Positions 26,302 through 34,677 of a stretch of DNA of 64,000 bases are shown piece by piece. Under the pieces are notes generated by a model that saw only the letters and a program-made list of their open reading frames with translations, was not told the origin of the DNA and did not search any database. Source of the stretch: PALSA-505 sp035308365 (GTDB lineage: Bacteria > Actinomycetota > Actinomycetes > Streptosporangiales > Streptosporangiaceae). The position numbers and the translations under genes were made by a program. The DNA is taken from contig DATGGU010000104.1 in NCBI GenBank assembly GCA_035308365.1, positions 46,494-110,493 on the forward strand. Reading direction: 5' to 3'. Every line of letters begins with the position of its first letter. Within the stretch, counting starts at the first letter, position 1.

Positions 26302-27249
26302 CTACTTGCCAGCCGTGCGGCGCCGGCCGATGGCGGCGTAGGTGCGCTCCAGGGCGTCCACCGTTTCCTCGAAGTTGCGCTGCGCCACCAGGGCGAAGAC
26401 ACAGTCGATCACGGTGAACTGCGCGATCCTGCTGGTCATCGCGCCGGTCCTGAACGTGGTCTCCCTGGCCGCCGTGGTCAGCACCAGGTCCGCCGCCCCG
26501 GCCAGCGCCGAGCGGGGATGGTTGGTCAGCGCGATCGCCAGCGCCCCGTTGGCCTTGGCCACCTTCATCGGGTCGATGGTGTCCATCGTGGTGCCGGTGT
26601 AGGAGATGCCGATGACCACGTCCTCGGCGCCCAGCATGGCGGCCGAGGTGAGTGCCATGTGCGTGTCGGTCCAGGCGTAGACGATCTTCCCGAGCCGGTG
26701 CAGCTTCTGCTGCAGGTCCCGGGCGACCAGGCCGCTGGCGCCGACGCCGTAGATGTCGATGCGCCGCGCGCCGATCAGCGCGTCGACCACCTTGCCGAGC
26801 AGTTCGAAGTCGATCTGGCCTATTGTCTCCTCGACCGCCTGCGCGTCCGCGTGGCCCACCTTCCGCACCACGGTGGCGATGTCGTCGTCCGGGGCGATGT
26901 CACCGGACACCGAACGCCACGTCCCGGCGGCGCCGTGCCCGGCGGTGGCGGCCAGCGCGATCCGCAGGGCGGGGTACCCGTCCAGCCCGATCGCCCGGCA
27001 GAACCGGATGATCGTGGTGCCGGACGTCTGCGCGCGCTCGGCATACTCGGAGATGGTCCATCGCGCTGCCTTGCCGGGGTCGCTGACCGCCAGCCGGGCA
27101 ACGCGCTGCTCGGCCGGGGCCAGGCTCGGCATCAACGCGCGGATGCGTACGACGACATCCGCAGGCCCCTCGGGTTCGTTCGCCTGACCGCCGTGCCGTC
27201 CGGCAGAAGACGCCGGGCGCCGCGCCGTGGCGGATCGCCTCCCAGCCAT
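26302..27249 (-). CDS. murR: MurR/RpiR-family transcriptional regulator
   Basis: The N-terminal RpiR helix-turn-helix spans residues ~25-105 (IRALMPSLAPAEQRVARLAV, WTISEYAERAQTSGTTIIRFCRAIGLDGY). A SIS sugar-phosphate-binding domain covers ~145-290 (IDIYGVGASGLVARDLQQKLHRLG, EDVVIGISYTGTTMDTI, ALTNHPRSALAGAADLVL). It is divergent from murQ, so it probably represses the muropeptide-recycling genes until N-acetylmuramic acid 6-phosphate binds. The start at 27249 has GGAGG upstream. It faces the amidase gene tail to tail with only 6 bases between stops. Confidence 0.88.
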   Translation of the reverse strand: MAGRRSATARRPASSAGRHGGQANEPEGPADVVVRIRALMPSLAPAEQRVARLAVSDPGKAARWTISEYAERAQTSGTTIIRFCRAIGLDGYPALRIALAATAGHGAAGTWRSVSGDIAPDDDIATVVRKVGHADAQAVEETIGQIDFELLGKVVDALIGARRIDIYGVGASGLVARDLQQKLHRLGKIVYAWTDTHMALTSAAMLGAEDVVIGISYTGTTMDTIDPMKVAKANGALAIALTNHPRSALAGAADLVLTTAARETTFRTGAMTSRIAQFTVIDCVFALVAQRNFEETVDALERTYAAIGRRRTAGK

Positions 27250-27656
27250 TCCCCCCAACCTCCAATCACCGTTGACCGCCTGTGACTTTCTTCCTCCGCC
27301 CGCCTCGGCGGGCGCGGGACCGTCATGACGGCAACCTCGGCAGGCCGTCCAGTGCTCAGGCTTAGCGGCTGGCAGCCGCCCGGTGCCAGTTACACATGGC
27401 CCGCCAGAATTTAACCGGCTTCCCCCAGCCATCGGTAGATGGCCGCTTTGCGTTACTCGGCGATCAGCCTACAGCGATCACCTCCACAATCGCTTGCATG
27501 CAGCGCTGGGCGCGCCGAAAACCAGGGACCAAGGTCCTCAACGATCGGCCCACTTGGCCACTAGGCTTAGGTATCAAAGTCACCACCGGCGTCTTGTGAA
27601 CGTTCCGTACTGCCATGGAGACGCGGTGAGTTCCTACCTCCCCGTGGAGGCACGTT
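27250..27656. promoter_or_regulatory. murR-murQ divergent control region
   Basis: This 407-base region holds no gene. It contains the inverted repeat GGACC-AA-GGTCC (27526-27537), about 120 bases before murQ, a plausible MurR operator. An AT-richer block follows at 27560-27580 (TAGGCTTAGGTATCAAAG) that could supply a -10 element for murQ. The assignments are inferred from symmetry and position only. Confidence 0.35.
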
Positions 27657-28604
27657 TTGACGACCCGCGACGCCGCTCATCTCGCCCGGCTCGGGACCGA
27701 GCAGGCCGGCTCCGAGTTCAGCGACCTCGACCGGCTGCCCGTGCCCGAGCTTGTGCAGCTTCTGACCTCGCAGGCAAGACGGGCGGGCGATGCGGTAGCC
27801 GAGGCGTCCGGGCAGATCGCGCGCGTGGTCGAGGCCGTGGTCAAGCGGCTGGCGATCGGCGGGCGGCTGATCTACGTGGGCGCGGGCACGGCCGGGCGGA
27901 TCGGCATGCTGGACGCGGCTGAGGCCGCGCCCACCTTCAGCGTCCCCGACGGCACGATCGCCGCCGTGCTGGCCGGTGGGCAGCAGGCCTTCGGCCGGTC
28001 GGTGGAAAACGTGGAAGACGACCCGCGGGCGGGCGCGGACGCGCTGGACCGGCTGGGTGTCTCCGAACGGGACGCGGTGCTGGGCATCTCGGCCAGCGGC
28101 CGCACCCCGTTCGTGCTGGGCGCCATGCGCCGGGCCAACGAGCTGGGCGCGCCGACCGCCTGCCTGGCCTGCAACGAGGGCACCCCGCTGGGCAAGCTGG
28201 CCCAGTACCCGATCGAGATCCGGGTCGGCCCGGAGGCGATCGCCGGCTCGACCCGGATGAACGCCGGCACCGTGCAGAAGATCGTCCTGAACACGATCTC
28301 CACGGCGGCGATGGTCCGGCTGGGCAAGACCTACGGCAGCCTCATGGTGGACGTGCGGCCGACCAACTACAAGCTGCGCCAGCGGGCGATCCGGATCGTC
28401 TCCGAGATCACCGGCCTGCCCGACCATGAGGCCCGCCGCGCGCTGATGGTCAGTAGCTGGCGGCCCAAGGTGGCCTGCATCGTCGCCTCCTGCCGGCTCG
28501 ACCCCGACCAGGCCACCGCCCTGCTGGACAAATACGGCGGCCGCCTGCGCGAGGCTCTCAACGCCGCGGCCCGCGGCGCACCGGCGTTACCTCCCCCAAC
28601 GTGA
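27657..28604 (+). CDS. murQ: N-acetylmuramic acid 6-phosphate etherase
   Basis: MurQ removes D-lactate from MurNAc-6-phosphate to give GlcNAc-6-phosphate in the cytoplasm, the key step of peptidoglycan amino-sugar recycling. All family signatures are present: ARLGTEQAGSEFSDLDRLP, GGRLIYVGAGTAGRIGMLDAAEAAPTFS, DAVLGISASGRTPFVLGA, and the catalytic segment GPEAIAGSTRMNAGTVQKIVLNTIST. Length is 315 aa. The start is a TTG at 27657, supported by GGAGG (27646-27650) 6 nt upstream. The conserved TTRDAAHLARLGTE begins right after it. Regulation by the divergent murR is likely. Confidence 0.95.
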   Translation: MTTRDAAHLARLGTEQAGSEFSDLDRLPVPELVQLLTSQARRAGDAVAEASGQIARVVEAVVKRLAIGGRLIYVGAGTAGRIGMLDAAEAAPTFSVPDGTIAAVLAGGQQAFGRSVENVEDDPRAGADALDRLGVSERDAVLGISASGRTPFVLGAMRRANELGAPTACLACNEGTPLGKLAQYPIEIRVGPEAIAGSTRMNAGTVQKIVLNTISTAAMVRLGKTYGSLMVDVRPTNYKLRQRAIRIVSEITGLPDHEARRALMVSSWRPKVACIVASCRLDPDQATALLDKYGGRLREALNAAARGAPALPPPT

Positions 28605-28665
28605 GCGTTCACCTGCGCTCGGGCCGGGCCGCGAGCGGCCCGGCCCGGCTTGAGCCACCGCCGCC

Positions 28666-29022
28666 TCAGCTCGGCGGGCGGTCCTGGAACGGCCGCACCT
28701 CGATCGGCAGCAGGGCGATCGCCTCGGCGTACTTGCGGCCCCAGGCCAGCGCCTCGTCGAGGTCCTCCGCCTGGATGATCGTGAACCCGCCCATGAACTC
28801 CTTGCCCTCGATGTAGGGCCCGTCGGTGACAAGCACGTCGCCGTCGCCGGCCCGCAGCACGGTGGCCGTGTCCGGGCTGTGCAGCGCGCCGGAAAACACC
28901 CATCGCCCGGCGTCCTTCAGCTCCTGCTGCAGGGCCATGAGGTTGCTCATGATCGGGTTCAGGATCTCCGGCGGAGGCGGGTCACCGTGTGGCTGGTACA
29001 TGCTGATCAGGTACTGCTTCAT
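28666..29022 (-). CDS. YCII/DGPF-domain protein
   Basis: This is a 118-residue YCII-fold protein with an intact core: MKQYLISMYQP at the start, VLVTDGPYIEGKEFMGGFTIIQAEDLDEALAWGRKYAEA, ending IEVRPFQ. These dimeric proteins often accompany ECF sigma factors; no enzymatic role is proven for most. The start at 29022 has GGAGG about 7 nt upstream. It provides a useful complete comparison for the damaged relative at 8740-9114. No sigma factor lies next to it. Confidence 0.85.
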   Translation of the reverse strand: MKQYLISMYQPHGDPPPPEILNPIMSNLMALQQELKDAGRWVFSGALHSPDTATVLRAGDGDVLVTDGPYIEGKEFMGGFTIIQAEDLDEALAWGRKYAEAIALLPIEVRPFQDRPPS

Positions 29023-29158
29023 CTGAGTTCCTCCTTGGCAGTTGCCGGCCGCCCCTGGCCGGCCTCTCACCGCCTACACGAACCGCTTCCGGCCATATCG
29101 ACAATGAGCCTGGCGGAGTTTCAAGATTTTTGTGATCAGCGGGCCGCCGAAGAAGGAC

Positions 29159-29191
29159 CGCCCCGCCGGCCGGTGACCGGCCGGCGGGGCG
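29159..29191 (-). terminator. Strong hairpin terminator
   Basis: A perfect 15-bp stem (29159-29173 with 29177-29191) and a TGA loop lie 18 bases after the stop of the anchor-P gene. Confidence 0.85.
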
Positions 29192-29209
29192 TCCGCGCGC
29201 TCAGGCCTC

Positions 29210-30475
29210 CTAGCCCACGCTGGCCTGCGCGTAACCCACGTTGACCGTCGTGCCCGGTGCGAGGCCGGTCGGGTTGTCCGGCACGGTCACGATGAGCTGG
29301 ACCATGATCACCTTGATCTGGTGCGCGAACTCGAACCGGCGGTGCAGCCACAGCGTGCCGATGCCGGCCAGGGACAGTTTGGTGTTCGGCGGCACGTTGT
29401 CGCCGATCCCGGGGAACCCGGCGACGGTCAGCCCCAGGAAGTCGGAGTTGTCGGTGTAGGACGGCGGGTTGCCCGCCGCCGTGACGTTGGCCTCGATGAC
29501 GGTCGCTGCCACGATGCCGCTCAGCAGGTTGAGGCCCTGGATGGTGGATGTCACCGTCGCCGACGCGTTCTTGTGGCCGGCCGTGCCCTCCACCGTGTCG
29601 GCCACCGTGCCGCTGGTGAGGACGCCGGGGATGCTCAGCGCGACGCCGGTGTTGGTCCTGGTCGCGCCGGAGGTGCCCAGGCAGGACAGCGTTTCCGGGA
29701 ACTCGTTGCCGGCGATGACCACGCCGCCCACGTTGGCGTTCGCGCCGTAGGCGAGCCCGTCCAGCAGGCCGGCCACCGGGCCGCCGAGGCCACTGGCGGC
29801 GAAGCCCACGTCGATCTGGGTGCCGAGCGGCGCAAGCGGGGTGGACAGCGTCACCACGATGTGCAGCCCGATGACCCGCAGGCTCGCCTTGGTCGTGGAG
29901 ACGTGCGAGGCCTGCTGGTTCAGTTCCACGTAACCGACGCCGGGCAGCGAGAGCTTGGTGTTCGGCGGCGGTGTCGCGCTGACCGGGACCCCGGCCACAG
30001 TCAGGCCGATGAACTGCGTGCCCGCCGCGCTCGTGCTGAACTTGCCGGTCTTCTTGTCCTTGCTGGTGGTGCTGACCGACTGCACCGCGGTGGCCGTTAT
30101 CAGGCCGCTGAGCGCGTTGACGTTCTGGATGGTGGAGCTGCTGGTGGTCGCGAATCCGGTGCTGGTCTCCTCGGATGAGACGCTGGTGTCGATCGTGCCG
30201 GTGCTGAGTTCCGGCACACCGACCGAGGCCACGGTGTTGGAATGCGTCACGCCGGCCATCGACGTGCAGCCCAGCGTGGACACCGCGGAGCGCCCGGATG
30301 TCACGGTCGAGCCGACCATGACCCGCGTCCCGTACGCCGTGCCCAGGTAGCCGATCTCCTTGGCGTTCGCGGTTGCGGTGCCAGCGTTGGCAACAGCAGG
30401 CGCCGTGGTGGCTAATGTGCCCGCCAGCATGGCGAGGACGGCCACCAACCAGAAAGTACGGATCTTTCGGAACAT
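29210..30475 (-). CDS. Secreted choice-of-anchor P family protein
   Basis: A signal peptide (FWLVAVLAMLAGTLATTAPAVANA) precedes two copies of the same ~190-residue module. Each contains an AYG-T/AYGANAN-like opening, a TSTIQGLN/SSTIQNVN-L-SG-I-ATAV motif, a FLGLTVAG or FIGLTVAG-P segment, PPNTKLSLPGVG or PPNTKLSLAGIG, and a closing basic strand with VIGLHIVVTL or VIMVQLIVTV. This is the choice-of-anchor P pattern of actinobacterial extracellular proteins. There is no sortase motif. Function is unknown, probably envelope-associated. GAGGGAG precedes the ATG at 30475. Confidence 0.8.
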   Translation of the reverse strand: MFRKIRTFWLVAVLAMLAGTLATTAPAVANAGTATANAKEIGYLGTAYGTRVMVGSTVTSGRSAVSTLGCTSMAGVTHSNTVASVGVPELSTGTIDTSVSSEETSTGFATTSSSTIQNVNALSGLITATAVQSVSTTSKDKKTGKFSTSAAGTQFIGLTVAGVPVSATPPPNTKLSLPGVGYVELNQQASHVSTTKASLRVIGLHIVVTLSTPLAPLGTQIDVGFAASGLGGPVAGLLDGLAYGANANVGGVVIAGNEFPETLSCLGTSGATRTNTGVALSIPGVLTSGTVADTVEGTAGHKNASATVTSTIQGLNLLSGIVAATVIEANVTAAGNPPSYTDNSDFLGLTVAGFPGIGDNVPPNTKLSLAGIGTLWLHRRFEFAHQIKVIMVQLIVTVPDNPTGLAPGTTVNVGYAQASVG

Positions 30476-30830
30476 ATGTGTCCGCTCCCTCGTTGAAGCT
30501 ACTCCAAATGCCGCCTGTTCTCGATGAGCGTAACTCTCGGTGGTTGCGTAAGGAACCCCAAAAGATCTAATTCGCCTCTTCGGACTTCATTCGGCACCGA
30601 ACCGCCAGTCCCTTTGTCCCCGTATGTCACATCCGTCACGCTCACAGGTGCGGAACATGCACACACGCACAGGTAATATGCCGCCGATCAGCAACCGGCC
30701 ACAAGTGTTACCGATCGCAACCAGCGGCTACTACGATCAGTTACAGTTTCGTATCTCACTGTAGAGACGGAACTGCCTCTGATTACAGAAAGTAATTCCA
30801 GGCGGATCGCCGGCTCCTGCTGGCGGCGGT
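30476..30830. other. Intergenic region, AT-enriched, no gene seen
   Basis: This stretch lies between two minus-strand genes. The part nearest 30475 must hold the promoter of the anchor-P gene, and the part near 30700-30800 the 3' end of yebC. It is noticeably AT-richer than its surroundings. No ORF with a credible start, no strong hairpin and no RNA gene were recognised. Confidence 0.4.
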
Positions 30831-31595
30831 TCAGCCGAGTTTCTCCATGACCTCGTCGCTGACCGAGTAGTTGGCGTACACGTCCTGCACGTCGTCGGAG
30901 TCCTCGAGCACCTCGATCAGCCGGAACACCCGGCGCGCGTGCTCCTCGTCCAGCGGGACCTCCATGGTCGGCAGGAACGCCGCCTCCGCGGACTCGTAGT
31001 CGATCCCGGCCTCCTGCAGTGCGGTGCGCACGGCTACCAGGTCCGTCGGCTCGCTGATCACCTCGAACGTCTCGCCCAGGTCGTTGACCTCTTCCGCGCC
31101 CGCGTCGAGCACCGCGGTCAGCACGTCGTCCTCGGTCACCTCGGCGCCGTTGCCACCGGCCTTGTTCGCGATGACCACGCCCTTGCGGTGGAACAGGTAC
31201 GACACCGAGCCGGGGTCGGCCATCGAGCCGCCGTTGCGGGTCAGTGCGGTACGCACGTCCGAGGCCGCCCGGTTCCTGTTGTCGGTCAGGCACTGGACGA
31301 GGACCGCGACCCCGCCGGGGGCGTATCCCTCGTAGGTGACCGCCTCGTAGGCCGCGCCACCGCTCTCCAGCCCGGCTCCGCGCCGGACCGCCCGGTCGAT
31401 GTTCTCGTTGGGCACCGAGTTCTTCTTGGCCTTCTGGATCGCATCGAACAGGGTGGGATTCCCGGCCGGGTCGCCGCCGCCACTGCGCGCCGCTACCTCG
31501 ACGTTCTTGACCAGCTTGGCGAAGAGCTTGCCACGCCGGGCGTCGATCACCGCCTTCTTGTGCTTTGTGGTCGCCCACTTGGAGTGGCCGCTCAT
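30831..31595 (-). CDS. yebC: YebC/PmpR (TACO1) family protein
   Basis: The N-terminus MSGHSKWATTKHKKAVIDARRGKLFAKLVKNVEVAAR is the family hallmark. It is followed by NPTLFDAIQKAKKNSVPNENIDRAVRRG, YEGYAPGGVAVLVQCLTDNRNRAASDVRTALTRNGGS and the C-terminal acidic domain. Length (254 aa) is standard. YebC proteins were first described as transcription regulators and more recently as translation factors that relieve ribosome stalling. It overlaps pdxT by 4 bases in a pdxS-pdxT-yebC operon order, as in mycobacteria and Streptomyces. Confidence 0.96.
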   Translation of the reverse strand: MSGHSKWATTKHKKAVIDARRGKLFAKLVKNVEVAARSGGGDPAGNPTLFDAIQKAKKNSVPNENIDRAVRRGAGLESGGAAYEAVTYEGYAPGGVAVLVQCLTDNRNRAASDVRTALTRNGGSMADPGSVSYLFHRKGVVIANKAGGNGAEVTEDDVLTAVLDAGAEEVNDLGETFEVISEPTDLVAVRTALQEAGIDYESAEAAFLPTMEVPLDEEHARRVFRLIEVLEDSDDVQDVYANYSVSDEVMEKLG

Positions 31596-32203
31596 GAATG
31601 TTCCTGTTCTCTCACGATTTGCACGAATAGCTGATGCAATCGCCTGTCCGGCGTCAGCTCGGGATGGAACGCCGTGGCGAGAAGTGGCCCCTGGCGGACC
31701 GCGACGATCCTACCGGTGCGGGGGTCCTCGCCGAGTATCTCGACACCCGGCCCGGCCCGCTCAACCCACGGCGCCCTGATGAATACAGCGCGCAACGGGG
31801 GGCCGCTGATTCCCCGCAGGCTGATGTCGCTCTCGAACGAGTCCACCTGGCGGCCGAACGCGTTGCGCCGCACGGTCATGTCGATCCCGCCGAACGTCTC
31901 CTGGCCGACCGCCCGGCCGGTCATCTCGTCCGCCAGCATGATCATCCCGGCGCAGCTTCCGAAAGCGGGCAGCCCGCCCGCGATCCGCTTGCGGACCGGC
32001 TCCATCAGGTCGAAGGCCACCGCCAGCTTCCAGATGGTGGTGGACTCTCCGCCCGGGATGACCAGGCCGCCGACCTCGTCGAGCTGCCCGGGCGTGCGGA
32101 CGGCCACCGCCGCGGCCCCGGCCTCGGTCAGCGCCCTGATGTGCTCGGCGACGTCGCCCTGCAGAGCGAGGACGCCGATGAGTGGCGCGCCCTGCGTCAC
32201 CAT
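31592..32203 (-). CDS. pdxT: Pyridoxal 5'-phosphate synthase glutaminase subunit
   Basis: PdxT hydrolyses glutamine and channels ammonia to PdxS for vitamin B6 synthesis. The glutaminase triad is visible: Cys in PAFGSCAGMIMLA and His/Glu in ATAFHPELTPD. The GGLVIPGGESTT oxyanion region and the N-terminal IGVLALQGDVAEH are also present. Length (203 aa) is normal. The ATG at 32203 overlaps the 3' end of pdxS by 7 bases, so the subunits are probably translated together. Confidence 0.95.
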   Translation of the reverse strand: MVTQGAPLIGVLALQGDVAEHIRALTEAGAAAVAVRTPGQLDEVGGLVIPGGESTTIWKLAVAFDLMEPVRKRIAGGLPAFGSCAGMIMLADEMTGRAVGQETFGGIDMTVRRNAFGRQVDSFESDISLRGISGPPLRAVFIRAPWVERAGPGVEILGEDPRTGRIVAVRQGPLLATAFHPELTPDRRLHQLFVQIVREQEHS

Positions 32204-33129
32204 CCACGCCCTGCGTAGTGCTGCTCGGGCGGAAGGGTGTCCAGGTTGATCCCGACCATGGCCTCGCCGAGTCCGCGGGACACCTTGGCGATCACGTCGG
32301 GATCCTCGTAGAACGTGGTGGCCTTGACGATGGCGGCGGCCCGCGTCGCCGGGTCGCCGGACTTGAAGATGCCCGAGCCGACGAACACACCCTCGGCTCC
32401 GAGTTGCATCATCATCGCGGCGTCGGCCGGGGTGGCGATCCCGCCGGCGGTGAACAGCACGACCGGGAGCTTGCCCGCCGCGGCGACCTCGGCGACGAGC
32501 TCGTACGGCGCGCTCAGCTCCTTGGCGGCCGTGTACAGCTCGTCCGGCGACAGCCCGGACAGCCGGCGCATCTCGCCGCCGATCTGGCGCATGTGCCTGG
32601 TCGCCTCGATCACGTTGCCGGTGCCCGCCTCGCCCTTCGACCTGATCATCGCGGCGCCCTCGGCGATCCGGCGCAGCGCCTCGCCCAGGTTGGTGGCCCC
32701 GCACACGAACGGCACGGTGAACTTCCACTTGTCCACGTGGTGCGCCTCATCGGCCGGGGTGAGCACCTCGGACTCGTCGACGTAGTCCACCCCGATGGAC
32801 TGGAGCACCTGCGCCTCGACGAAGTGACCGATCCGGCACTTGGCCATCACCGGGATGGACACCGCCCCGATGATCTGCTCGATCATGTCCGGGTCGCTCA
32901 TCCTGGCCACGCCGCCCTGCGCCCGGATGTCGGCGGGCACCCGTTCCAGCGCCATCACGGCGACCGCTCCGGCGTCCTCGGCGATCTTGGCCTGGTCCGG
33001 GGTGACCACGTCCATGATCACGCCGCCCTTGAGCATCTCGGCCATGCCCCGCTTGACTCGCGCCGTCCCCGTCTGCGCGCTTCGCCCAGCGCCGCCGGGG
33101 AACCTCTGGTCGGATGTGGTCTCAGGCAC
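32197..33129 (-). CDS. pdxS: Pyridoxal 5'-phosphate synthase subunit PdxS
   Basis: PdxS condenses ribose 5-phosphate, glyceraldehyde 3-phosphate and ammonia to PLP. The TIM-barrel signatures are complete: KGGVIMDVVTPDQAKIAEDAGAVAVMALERVPADIR, DYVDESEVLTPAD, the catalytic Lys regions (MDVV with preceding KGG, and HVDKWKF), RSKGEAGTGNVIEA, and FTAGGIATPADAAMMMQLGAEGVFVGSGIFKS. Length is 310 aa with a GTG start at 33129. The product forms a dodecamer with PdxT. Confidence 0.96.
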   Translation of the reverse strand: MPETTSDQRFPGGAGRSAQTGTARVKRGMAEMLKGGVIMDVVTPDQAKIAEDAGAVAVMALERVPADIRAQGGVARMSDPDMIEQIIGAVSIPVMAKCRIGHFVEAQVLQSIGVDYVDESEVLTPADEAHHVDKWKFTVPFVCGATNLGEALRRIAEGAAMIRSKGEAGTGNVIEATRHMRQIGGEMRRLSGLSPDELYTAAKELSAPYELVAEVAAAGKLPVVLFTAGGIATPADAAMMMQLGAEGVFVGSGIFKSGDPATRAAAIVKATTFYEDPDVIAKVSRGLGEAMVGINLDTLPPEQHYAGRGW

Positions 33130-33350
33130 TGTCAGAACCTCGCTTGCATCCCTTGTGGCTGGTCTTCACATGTTAGTTCCGGGTTCGGGGTGCCGCCGCG
33201 CGGGCCGCGGCCCGGCCGCCGGCGATTTCACCCTGGCAAAGTCCCGGCACCGAGAGCGATACTGGTCTGCGGTCTGCGCTCGTCCGGAGTGTGCACAACA
33301 CCTGCCCCGCCGTGGGCACGGCAGGACAAGACGAAGCGAAGGGGAACATC

Positions 33351-33779
33351 TTGCTCTCGATCAGGAACTCACTGGGCCGCGTCGCGGCGATCGGCATGCT
33401 CACGATGACCGCTGCCGCCGGGTTCGCAGTGCCCGCCTCGGCATCCGTGGCACCGCTCACCGCACGCATGGCCGCCGCGCCCTCGGTCACCGGACCGAAC
33501 ACCACCATCAAGGGGACGCCAGCGGCGTGGCACCCCACCTCGCTGACCGGCCCACCGGTCAGCGGCACCTGCTCCGCGACCAACTTCACCTTCAGCATCA
33601 CCAACAAGGAGTCCGTGGCCGAGACCATTCTGGTCAAGGTCGGCACCAATCCCAAGACGAAGCTCGGCGTGGTCAAGGCCCACACCAAGGCCGCGATCTG
33701 CGGCTCGGGCCCGAAGGGGGCCAAGGCCAAGTTCTTCATCAAGGGCTCAAAGTCGGTTCTGACCGTCACTCTTAGCTAG
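33351..33779 (+). CDS. Small secreted protein, function unknown
   Basis: A TTG start at 33351 is preferred because AAGGGGA lies 6 nt upstream and a signal peptide follows directly (LGRVAAIGMLTMTAAAGFAVPASA). The mature part of about 110 residues has one Cys pair (GTCSATN and AAICGSG), beta-rich sequence (FTFSITNKESVAETILVKVG) and a basic C-terminus (KGAKAKFFIKGSKSVLTVTLS). The pattern suggests a small disulfide-bonded extracellular domain. I do not recognise a family. It is convergent with the LemA-like gene, with a structured spacer between. Confidence 0.6.
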   Translation: MLSIRNSLGRVAAIGMLTMTAAAGFAVPASASVAPLTARMAAAPSVTGPNTTIKGTPAAWHPTSLTGPPVSGTCSATNFTFSITNKESVAETILVKVGTNPKTKLGVVKAHTKAAICGSGPKGAKAKFFIKGSKSVLTVTLS

Positions 33780-33855
33780 TCCAGGCAGCAGCACTACGAC
33801 CGGGCTCTGGGCGGGCCAGACCACTCAGCCACGGAACGCCCCGGCGGCATGTGAA

Positions 33856-33953
33856 AAATAACCCCAGAAGTTGGCCTCGGCCACTCTTGCCAACAAGCGA
33901 TTGCTTTGGCAATGTTTTGGGCAATGCAGACATAACACCCAGGGGGGTTATTT
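33856..33953. repeat. Nested inverted repeats in the 33.8-34.1 kb spacer
   Basis: Outer arms AAATAACCCC (33856-33865) and GGGGTTATTT (33944-33953) are perfectly complementary. They enclose an inner perfect inverted repeat TTGCCAA (33887-33893)/TTGGCAA (33906-33912). The block is AT-richer than its flanks. Further right, 34014-34090 contains several AGCTAGC-type palindromes. It could be a small structured RNA, a MITE-like remnant or a regulatory site. No transposase is present. Confidence 0.5.
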
Positions 33954-34090
33954 CTGCTTGCTTCATCAGCGGCTCGAAGCCGGGCGCAATGCCGGCCACA
34001 ACTTAGTCCCCGCTCTAAGCTAGCTAGCCCGCGCATGGCCTGCGCACGCTAACAGCCAGAGCTAGCTGTGGACCTGGGAGCTAGCACGGA

Positions 34091-34134
34091 TGCCCCATCT
34101 GACGGGAGGCGCGATCACCCCGTCAGGTGGGGCA
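34091..34134. terminator. Bidirectional hairpin between convergent genes
   Basis: A 16-bp stem (34091-34106 with 34119-34134, one G-T pair) has a 12-nt loop that contains the stop codon of the minus-strand LemA-like gene. It can terminate both that gene and the secreted-protein gene. Confidence 0.65.
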
Positions 34135-34675
34135 TGTCGGCGCCGTCGCCCTCGGCGGCGGCCACCAGCGAATCGTCGATGTCGAAGAACTCCGGGGCCG
34201 CCGCGCGGCCGGACAGCCGCAGTACCCTGACCAGAATCCGCCGCCGTGCCGCGTTGGTAGCGGCCACCGCGTCGTTGTAGAACTTCCTGGCCAGAAAGAC
34301 CTGGTGGGCCGCGGCCTCCAGCTCGGTCAGCAGTTCCTCGGCACCGCCGGAACCGCTCAGCGCCACCCGGAACCCGGGCTGGCCGAACGCCGCCCGCAGC
34401 GCCCGGGACAGGTCGCTCTCGGCCAGCTCACGCGGCCTGGTCCCGGTCCTGGCGTCGTGCGCGGCCTCGGCGAGCAGCACGCTGGTGGCCGGGTCCAGCA
34501 GCCCGGATGAGGCGAGCTCGACCGCGACGCAGTTGCGCCGCAGCAGGGCCGCGTCCAGCGCGGCCCTGGCCGCCTCGACCCGCGCGTGCAGCCGGTCCAG
34601 CCTGCCCGCCCGCCACGACACGTAGACGCCGACCAGCACCGCGGCCGCGATGACCAGGAAGATGTCCGCGAACAT
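34115..34675 (-). CDS. LemA-like membrane-anchored protein of the PIM operon
   Basis: This is a 186-residue protein with one N-terminal transmembrane helix (FADIFLVIAAAVLVGVYVSW). A cytoplasmic alpha-helical part follows, with LHARVEAARAALDAALLRRNCVAVELA and the LARKFYNDAVAATN segment, both resembling LemA proteins. The gene follows pimA by 2 bases, and this order recurs in Streptomyces-type PIM operons. Its role is not established. A terminator hairpin overlaps the 3' end. Confidence 0.75.
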   Translation of the reverse strand: MFADIFLVIAAAVLVGVYVSWRAGRLDRLHARVEAARAALDAALLRRNCVAVELASSGLLDPATSVLLAEAAHDARTGTRPRELAESDLSRALRAAFGQPGFRVALSGSGGAEELLTELEAAAHQVFLARKFYNDAVAATNAARRRILVRVLRLSGRAAAPEFFDIDDSLVAAAEGDGADMPHLTG

Positions 34676-34677
34676 GG

